A DNA stretch of 10,289 nucleotides from Pseudolachnospira sp964507035 (GTDB taxonomy: Bacteria > Bacillota > Clostridia > Lachnospirales > Lachnospiraceae). Shown here piece by piece: positions 5,189 through 10,289 of this stretch. The stretch lies in NCBI GenBank assembly GCA_964507035.1, contig CAZDOQ010000055.1, positions 1 through 10,289 of the forward strand. Reading direction: 5' to 3'. How positions within the stretch are numbered: position 1 is the first letter of the stretch; each line of letters begins with the position of its first letter. The notes below the pieces were generated by a model that made no database searches, was not told where the DNA came from, and worked only from the letters and a program-made list of their open reading frames with translations. A program made the position numbers and the translations under genes.

Positions 5189-7050
5189 CAAATGTGCATC
5201 GAACTGGTTCTGAATATACCACAGTTTTCTGCAAAAGTCAAGGAAATTCCATTCGTTTTTCTTCGGGCGGAGAGCATCCTAGGGGCACCCGCTCCAGGGC
5301 CGAGGCCAGCAGCCCCTGCAATCGCCGCACCCGGCTTTGACCAAGTTACCCTCCGGTGAATGCAGGCCGCCTGCTCCGGGGAAAACCGGTACAGCCGGTA
5401 GACAGCCTCCTGGAGAGCCGCATCCGCTTCCCCCTCCCCCCGCAGAATCCGGTCCACCAGCGCCGCCAGCATTTGGTCCTCCTCGCCGGAAATCTGGGGA
5501 AATGGAAGTTCCAGTAGATTCCCCTTCAGGACTTTCACGCCCCCCAACACACATTGGTAAAAAAACTGAAACACTTCTGAATTGAGAAATGCCAACACCG
5601 TTTTACACGCCATCTGGGGGATCCGGGGAATCAAAAGGTTGGCACTGTTTAAGAACAAGTTCCCGGAATTGTCATAGGCAAAGGTCAGCCTGCCGGATAT
5701 AAACTTGTAGGCCAGCTTTTCCGGCGCCCGGTACCACGCCTCCCGGGCCGCCTGCTGCAGCTTGGACGGGTCAAAGCGGATATACTTCCGGGGCGGCGCC
5801 AGGGTGTAGCGCCGGATCTCCCGCCCGGTATAGATGGGTTCCCAGCCGTCTCCGCCCTCTTCCCTCAATTTTCCCTTGTTGTCCCCTGTGACGATCCCCA
5901 GCGCCCAAATGCTGCCGGACAGATCATATTCCCCCCGCTGCCGGATCATCCGAAGAATCTCCAGTTCTCCCGGAGACAAAAAAGAAAAGACCCGGTTTTC
6001 CGACTGGCAAAAGCCCTCCAAAGGGAACGCTTCCAGCCGGCCCTTCTCCTCCCGCATCACCGTATCCCCCGGAGCCTCCTTCCGGCACCGAAGATCCAGG
6101 TAAGGGGTGGAGACGCCGGAAAAAAGCCGGGAATACCGGGTGATCTGCCGGATATGGCATTGCTCCAGGAGAAAGGAACGGAACGCCCGGTGAGACCGCA
6201 CATGGAGCAGTGATTCCGGAAACAAAAAGCGGATATCCCCCTGGTCCCGGAGCCAGCGGTAGGCCTCCACAAAAAAGCGGGAAAAAGTCTCCCCTGAGCC
6301 CTGCCCGGACGCCGCCCCCCAGGGAGGATTGGTGACAATATAGGAAAAGCCGGGTTCCGGGAAAGCCAACGCTTCTCCTCTCTCCGGAGGCAACTCCAAA
6401 AAGTCTCCGCAGAAGATCTGGGGAACAAACACCCGGTTCCGGTACTTTAGCAGCAGATTGACCCGGGCAATGAGGACCGCTGCGGGGTCCAGGTCCACGC
6501 CGTACAGCTGTTCCGGCTCAGGGGCGGAAGCCGAGAGCAGAAAGGAGCCGCTGCCGCAGCAGGGATCCAAAAACCGCTGGCCCCGGGAAAAGTCCAGGTC
6601 CTTTGTCATGTTCCGGGCCACCGGTTCCGGAGTATAGTAGGAACCCAGTTCATTCTTCCTGCCCTCCGGCAGCATACTCTGGTAAAGCAGGCCTAAAATA
6701 TCCCACTCATCCTCCGGAATAGTCAGATTTTCTATCTCCGCCAAGGGCTCCAGGGCATACGCCCCCAGGGCTTGCCGCACATGGGGCAGCGTCAGCATAT
6801 CCTGCTGCTCCAGCAGCCTCCGGGCCGCCGCTTCCACTATCCGGACCGGATCTAAACTCTTCTCCCCGCACAAAGCCGCCACCTGCTGGACAAAGGCCCG
6901 GTTCTCCCCATGAGAGACGTACTCCAACGGCAAAATCCGCCGGGAAGATCTTCTTTTATTGGCCCGCTTGGTCAGCCGGGTGCTGCCGTCTGTGCGCAGT
7001 CTGGCCCAATTGCGCTCTGTTGCTGTGGAAATATCCCCATTCGTCCCCAT
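5188..7050 (-). CDS. adenine-N6 DNA methyltransferase, TaqI/Eco57I-like, solitary
   Basis: It is predicted to transfer a methyl group from S-adenosylmethionine to N6 of adenine in a specific DNA sequence. After a basic N-terminus (about 1-40) and a helical region come motif X, GSYYTPEPVARNM (136-148), motif I, LDPCCGSGSF (161-170), GVDLDP (184-189) and the catalytic motif IV NPPW (241-244). FLFPESLL (276-283) is typical of the TaqI-like fold. Residues from about 370 onward resemble a target-recognition region (e.g. GDNKGKL, IYTGREIRRY). No nuclease motif is visible in the protein and no restriction gene is adjacent. ATG 7050 is the first start after an in-frame TAG and has AGGA nine bases upstream. 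The last ~50 residues (Gly/Ala-rich, then SARRKTNG to the end) run past the usual C-terminus and may be acquired. It follows htrA by 103 bases without a terminator. The recognition sequence cannot be read from the protein. Confidence 0.88.
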   Translation of the reverse strand: MGTNGDISTATERNWARLRTDGSTRLTKRANKRRSSRRILPLEYVSHGENRAFVQQVAALCGEKSLDPVRIVEAAARRLLEQQDMLTLPHVRQALGAYALEPLAEIENLTIPEDEWDILGLLYQSMLPEGRKNELGSYYTPEPVARNMTKDLDFSRGQRFLDPCCGSGSFLLSASAPEPEQLYGVDLDPAAVLIARVNLLLKYRNRVFVPQIFCGDFLELPPERGEALAFPEPGFSYIVTNPPWGAASGQGSGETFSRFFVEAYRWLRDQGDIRFLFPESLLHVRSHRAFRSFLLEQCHIRQITRYSRLFSGVSTPYLDLRCRKEAPGDTVMREEKGRLEAFPLEGFCQSENRVFSFLSPGELEILRMIRQRGEYDLSGSIWALGIVTGDNKGKLREEGGDGWEPIYTGREIRRYTLAPPRKYIRFDPSKLQQAAREAWYRAPEKLAYKFISGRLTFAYDNSGNLFLNSANLLIPRIPQMACKTVLAFLNSEVFQFFYQCVLGGVKVLKGNLLELPFPQISGEEDQMLAALVDRILRGEGEADAALQEAVYRLYRFSPEQAACIHRRVTWSKPGAAIAGAAGLGPGAGAPRMLSARRKTNGISLTFAENCGIFRTSSMHI

Positions 7051-7153
7051 TTTCGTCTATCCTGTTCCCTTTCCCGATTCCCGCCGTATGGTCCGGGAAG
7101 CGTCCAGGGAATTCCGCACTCCGTCAGCCAGCGTGATGGAAATTTCATCTTCC

Positions 7154-8686
7154 TTACTGCTGCTGATAATCCGACCGCAGCCCCAGGGTGACGCTCAGGT
7201 CGTGCTCCACATACTCTCCGTTTTCCAGTCGCGCCACGGTGATGGTCACGGTGGTGCCGCCTGCGTAGTAGGACATCTGCTCGTTCAGGTCGTCATAGCT
7301 GGAGATGCTGTGTCCCTCAAATTTGGTGATGATATCCTGGGTCTGGATACCGCCCTGGGCAGCCGGGCTATTCTCCTCCACTGAGTACACCAGCACGCCG
7401 CTGGGCATTCCGTACATGCTGCTGAAGGTACCGTCCAGATCCTGCAGCTGCACGCCAAGATACGGATACTGATCCTCCGCCACCTTCTCCAGAGGCTCTT
7501 CCGTGGTCAACTCGTCAATGATATCCCGCACCTGGGAGATGGCGATGGCAAAGCCCATGCCTTCCACATCCGTATCAGTGGATTTTGCCACGTTGATGCC
7601 GATCAGCTGGCCCTGCATGTTCAAAAGAGCACCGCCGCTGTTGCCAGGGTTGATGGCCGCATCCGTCTGGATCAGGTTATCCATGGTGGTGCCGTTGGAC
7701 ATCTGCACTTCCCGGCCCAGGGCACTGACCACGCCGATACTCACCGACTGACCCAGTCCCAGAGCGTTGCCGATGGCAATGACGCCCTCGCCCAGCCGCA
7801 GGGAATCCGAATCGCCCAGTTCCACCCGGGTGATGGAACTCTTGGTGTCATCGCTGAGGGAATCCATGGAAACCCCCACCATACCCAGATCGTTGTCCTC
7901 GTTGGTGCCCTTCACATAGGCATCCACGGTGGTACCGTCCACAAAGGTGACCTTCACGGAATCCGCCCCGGACACCACATGGTTATTGGTGACAATCCAA
8001 AGTTCTGAGCCGTCGTCCCCAATGACGATGCCGGAACCGGCGCCGGTGACCTCCTGCTGGCCGCCGTTGCTGCTGCCAAAGAAAAAGTCATAATAGTTGT
8101 TGTAATTGTTGTACACTTCCGTGGTGGTGATGGCCACCATGGCGCTCATATTGGCTTCCACCACGTCTGCGACATCCACCACGCTGGCGGTGGCGTCATT
8201 GCTGGAAGTCACCTGGCTGGCGGGCACCACCGACTCGTCCTGGGCGTCCGTTGTACCTGCCTCTGTGGTGGCTTCCGCCACCTGGGTTTCTCCGCTGTTG
8301 GTCAGACGGCTGATGCCCCAGGCGCCCCCGCCGATGACGGCGCAGATCAAGATCACAGCCACCGGGATTCCAATGATCTTGCCCCAGGATCTCTTCTTTT
8401 GGGGCATTCCGGGCGGCTCGCTGCCCCCGTAGGCCTGGTCGTTCCGGTACGGATTCTGGTAGGACTGGCCGTTGTAGGGCTGTCCGTTTCCGCCTGCGTT
8501 TTCTGTGTCACTCTGATAGGTGTAACTGCTGTTGTCGGTGTAGGTCTTCTCGCCTCCATGATAACGGTAAACCCCGTCTGTCTGATTGGCCTCCCCGTTC
8601 TGATTCTGAGGCGTATAGGTTTCCTCCACTGGTTCCTCCCCATTCTGGGAGTGGTTTGTTCTTCCGTCATTCCACTGTTCGCTCAT
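7154..8686 (-). CDS. htrA: HtrA/DegP-like membrane-anchored serine protease with PDZ domain
   Basis: A 510-residue trypsin-like protease for quality control of misfolded proteins outside the membrane. Residues 1-97 form a hydrophilic Asn/Gln/Gly/Tyr-rich cytoplasmic tail, followed by KKRSWGK and one membrane segment (about 104-124). Next come a Thr/Ser/Glu-rich linker, the protease domain (about 165-395) and one PDZ domain (about 407-500, with YLGVQL and GIQTQDIITKFEG). The catalytic triad is H236 (TNNHVV), D266 (NEDNDLG) and S350 (NPGNSGGAL). An upstream in-frame GTG at 8695 overlaps the ribosome binding site. AAGGAG lies eight bases before ATG 8686, so that start is preferred. The leader carries no confident promoter or CssR-type box that I can recognise. 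It lies after the LCP terminator and before the methyltransferase, probably co-transcribed with the latter. Confidence 0.95.
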   Translation of the reverse strand: MSEQWNDGRTNHSQNGEEPVEETYTPQNQNGEANQTDGVYRYHGGEKTYTDNSSYTYQSDTENAGGNGQPYNGQSYQNPYRNDQAYGGSEPPGMPQKKRSWGKIIGIPVAVILICAVIGGGAWGISRLTNSGETQVAEATTEAGTTDAQDESVVPASQVTSSNDATASVVDVADVVEANMSAMVAITTTEVYNNYNNYYDFFFGSSNGGQQEVTGAGSGIVIGDDGSELWIVTNNHVVSGADSVKVTFVDGTTVDAYVKGTNEDNDLGMVGVSMDSLSDDTKSSITRVELGDSDSLRLGEGVIAIGNALGLGQSVSIGVVSALGREVQMSNGTTMDNLIQTDAAINPGNSGGALLNMQGQLIGINVAKSTDTDVEGMGFAIAISQVRDIIDELTTEEPLEKVAEDQYPYLGVQLQDLDGTFSSMYGMPSGVLVYSVEENSPAAQGGIQTQDIITKFEGHSISSYDDLNEQMSYYAGGTTVTITVARLENGEYVEHDLSVTLGLRSDYQQQ

Positions 8687-8721
8687 ATCTGTCACTCCTT
8701 CAAAGGATTTGTTTTTTAGGG

Positions 8722-8780
8722 AATAAGAAAAGCCTGCTTGGCTCTTCCCGCTTTCTATGGTTTGAGTCTAGCAGGCTTTT
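8722..8780 (-). terminator. intrinsic terminator after the LCP gene
   Basis: A perfect 11-base inverted repeat, AAAAGCCTGCT at 8780-8770 and AGCAGGCTTTT at 8738-8728, encloses a 31-base loop and ends in TTTT followed by CTTATT. The A-rich outer arm means it could work in both directions, although no plus-strand gene approaches it. It ends about 40 bases before the htrA start codon, leaving little room for a separate htrA promoter. Confidence 0.75.
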
Positions 8781-8822
8781 GTGATGAATCTGTGTAAAGA
8801 CCGTTAAAAAAATCTGAAGCAA

Positions 8823-10157
8823 TTACGGGTTTTCCGCCATATAGTCGTAGATGTAATCGTTGATCGCCTGGACCGTGGCGGAGGGCTCATAGTCGGTGAT
8901 CCCGTACAGGAATTCGTGGAGCCAGGCCACATTGTCGATCAGGGAATCGTAGTACACATAGGCCGGTCCCTTGTCATACTGATCCTGATACATGCCGTCC
9001 TGAGGCAGCCGGCTTGTCTCCCCCATGGTGTAGCTGGTGATATCCAGCGCCAGACTCAGAATCTCTGAGAGAGTCAGGTTGGTGGAGATGCCCGAGAAAA
9101 TGGTCTCGCAGATATCGGTCAACTCTCCAAGGCTCAGGGTCTTGGCCTTCTCCATCATGGCGGTGATCACGGTCCGCTGCCGTTCCGTCCGGGTCAGATC
9201 ATAGTATCCCACGCTGCGGATCCGGGCATAGGTCACCACCTGCACGCCGTCCATGTAGTACATCAGGTTGTCCTCGTCCTTCAGATCGCTGGACTCGTAC
9301 CCGTCGCTGACGCTCATGGTGGAGGACTCCAGCCCGGTAACCTCGATGACTTCCCAAATGTATTTGTTGACCGCTTCCACCTCGGCGGCAGACAGCTCCA
9401 ACTCCAGGCCGCCCATCAGATCAATGGTGTCCGCCACAGCTTTCCAGTTCACCGTCACATACTGATCAATGGTCAGATCCAGGTTCCGGTTCACCGTCTG
9501 GATGGCCTCCTGGACGCCGTACTGGCTGTAGATATCCGTCAGCTTGGCGTGCTGCCCTTCCGTGGTCTCAAAGAAGGAATCCCGGAGAATGGACACCAGC
9601 TTTACTTCCTTGGTCTCATTGTTGATACAGGCAATGATATCCGTGTCCGCCTGGGCGCCTCTTCCGGTCAGATTGGTGTTGCTCCGGGAATCCACGCCGA
9701 ACAGGAGAATGGTGGTATATTTTTCCCCGGCTGCCAGCAGCGAGTCCTGAAGGCCCTCGTTGGTCTGGATATCCTCCCTGCGGAACTCTGTGTTCTGGTC
9801 CACCATGTCCCAGAGGTTTTGCACGTAGAAAAAGGCAAAGGCCCCCACTGCCACAATCAGCAGCAGCGCCACCTCCACAATGACCATGATGATCTTTTTT
9901 CTTCTCTTTTTCTTCCTGGCCTGGGCGCGCTGTTCCCGATCCGCTCTCCGGTCTCCGGTTCCGTTCCGGCGTCTCCGAGGGTCTTCCTCTCCCGGGTAGA
10001 CCCGGCGGGACCGGGTACTTCCCCCATAGGCATCTTCCGCCTGCGTCCGCTCTCCCCTGGAAGAAGAACTGCTGGTACGGGAACTCCCTGTATATGTCTC
10101 ATCCCGGCGGGAGCGCCTGACACGCTCATCCCGGTACCGCTCATCTCGATTCCCCAT
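8823..10157 (-). CDS. LCP-family (LytR-CpsA-Psr) cell-wall glycopolymer ligase
   Basis: LCP proteins move lipid-linked polymers such as teichoic acids or capsule onto peptidoglycan outside the membrane. This 444-residue protein has a strongly basic, Arg/Ser-rich cytoplasmic tail (1-88), ending RKKKRRKK, then one membrane segment (about 89-111). The LCP catalytic domain (about 145-335) shows LLFGVDSR (151-158), ADTDIIACIN (170-179), VSILRDSFF (188-196, in place of the common SIPRDT), KLTDIYSQYG (205-214) and the Arg-rich YARIRSVGYYDLTRTERQR (310-328). A further 110 residues follow. The frame extends to a TTG at 10193, but ATG 10157 has AGAGAGGAAG at a suitable distance and is preferred. A good promoter precedes it and a terminator follows, so it is probably monocistronic. 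Exact paralogue (LytR, TagT/U/V or Psr) is not decided. Confidence 0.93.
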   Translation of the reverse strand: MGNRDERYRDERVRRSRRDETYTGSSRTSSSSSRGERTQAEDAYGGSTRSRRVYPGEEDPRRRRNGTGDRRADREQRAQARKKKRRKKIIMVIVEVALLLIVAVGAFAFFYVQNLWDMVDQNTEFRREDIQTNEGLQDSLLAAGEKYTTILLFGVDSRSNTNLTGRGAQADTDIIACINNETKEVKLVSILRDSFFETTEGQHAKLTDIYSQYGVQEAIQTVNRNLDLTIDQYVTVNWKAVADTIDLMGGLELELSAAEVEAVNKYIWEVIEVTGLESSTMSVSDGYESSDLKDEDNLMYYMDGVQVVTYARIRSVGYYDLTRTERQRTVITAMMEKAKTLSLGELTDICETIFSGISTNLTLSEILSLALDITSYTMGETSRLPQDGMYQDQYDKGPAYVYYDSLIDNVAWLHEFLYGITDYEPSATVQAINDYIYDYMAENP

Positions 10158-10249
10158 GAACTTTCTTCCTCTCTGTATTGTTCCGTCTGTCAACCGGCAT
10201 GGCCGCCTGTACGGACATGCCCGACTGTGAAAATAAGACAGCTTTTATT

Positions 10250-10278
10250 ATCATACCCGATTTCCCATAAAAGTTCAA
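10250..10278 (-). promoter_or_regulatory. sigma-A promoter of the LCP gene
   Basis: TTGAAC at 10278-10273 and TATGAT at 10255-10250 are separated by exactly 17 bases. The -10 matches five and the -35 four of six consensus bases. Transcription should start near 10243, giving a leader of about 85 bases. This is the cleanest promoter in the window. Confidence 0.8.
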
Positions 10279-10289
10279 TCCATATTTTC

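Noticed and set aside
5188..7050. Type IIG restriction-modification enzyme
   Set aside because: Only methyltransferase motifs are visible; no PD-(D/E)xK or other nuclease motif could be identified in the N-terminal region.
6972..7148. 58-codon minus-strand frame starting just after the htrA stop and overlapping the methyltransferase N-terminus
   Set aside because: The only purine-rich run is two bases from its ATG, too close for a ribosome binding site. No family features are seen, although a frameshifted methyltransferase N-terminus was considered.
8687..8695. GTG start of htrA at 8695
   Set aside because: The GTG overlaps the AAGGAG ribosome binding site, which is correctly spaced for ATG 8686.
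10158..10193. TTG start of the LCP gene at 10193
   Set aside because: No ribosome binding site precedes it, while ATG 10157 has one.

Overview
The window looks like chromosomal DNA from a GC-rich Gram-positive anaerobe, most likely Bacillota, class Clostridia (Oscillospiraceae- or Lachnospiraceae-like). The grounds are AGGAGG-type ribosome binding sites, sigma-A promoters, a leucine T-box leader, a membrane-anchored HtrA protease, an LCP-family cell-wall ligase and a LarB/ferredoxin-type aldo-keto reductase pair. The genus is not resolved. Every gene I can support lies on the minus strand, so the reading order runs from high to low coordinates. I see no rRNA, tRNA, CRISPR array, insertion sequence or phage gene.

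Region 1 (10289 to 8722): a good sigma-A promoter drives an LCP-family protein with a very basic cytoplasmic tail, closed by a hairpin terminator. Region 2 (8686 to 5124): an HtrA/DegP-like protease with one membrane anchor and one PDZ domain is followed, after about 100 bases without a terminator, by a TaqI-like adenine-N6 DNA methyltransferase. A long inverted repeat with a T-run overlaps the methyltransferase stop codon. Region 3 (5091 to 4778): a cold-shock protein gene with its own terminator.

Region 4 (4631 to 2150) is the most interesting. A promoter and a complete T-box leader with a CUG (Leu) specifier precede a 679-residue 2-isopropylmalate synthase. This enzyme has its normal catalytic and leucine-binding domains, and fused in frame after them is a complete AraC-type DNA-binding domain with two helix-turn-helix motifs. 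The first committed enzyme of leucine synthesis may therefore also be a leucine-responsive transcription factor, made under control of tRNA-Leu charging. An unusual 20-bp hairpin uses the T-tract of the T-box terminator as one arm.

Region 5 (2100 to 1): an extended -10 promoter drives an aldo/keto reductase with two [4Fe-4S] motifs, then larB (nickel-pincer cofactor synthesis), then possibly the first codons of another gene that runs off the window. The larB product makes the precursor of the cofactor used by lactate racemase-type enzymes. Whether the reductase belongs to that pathway is unknown.
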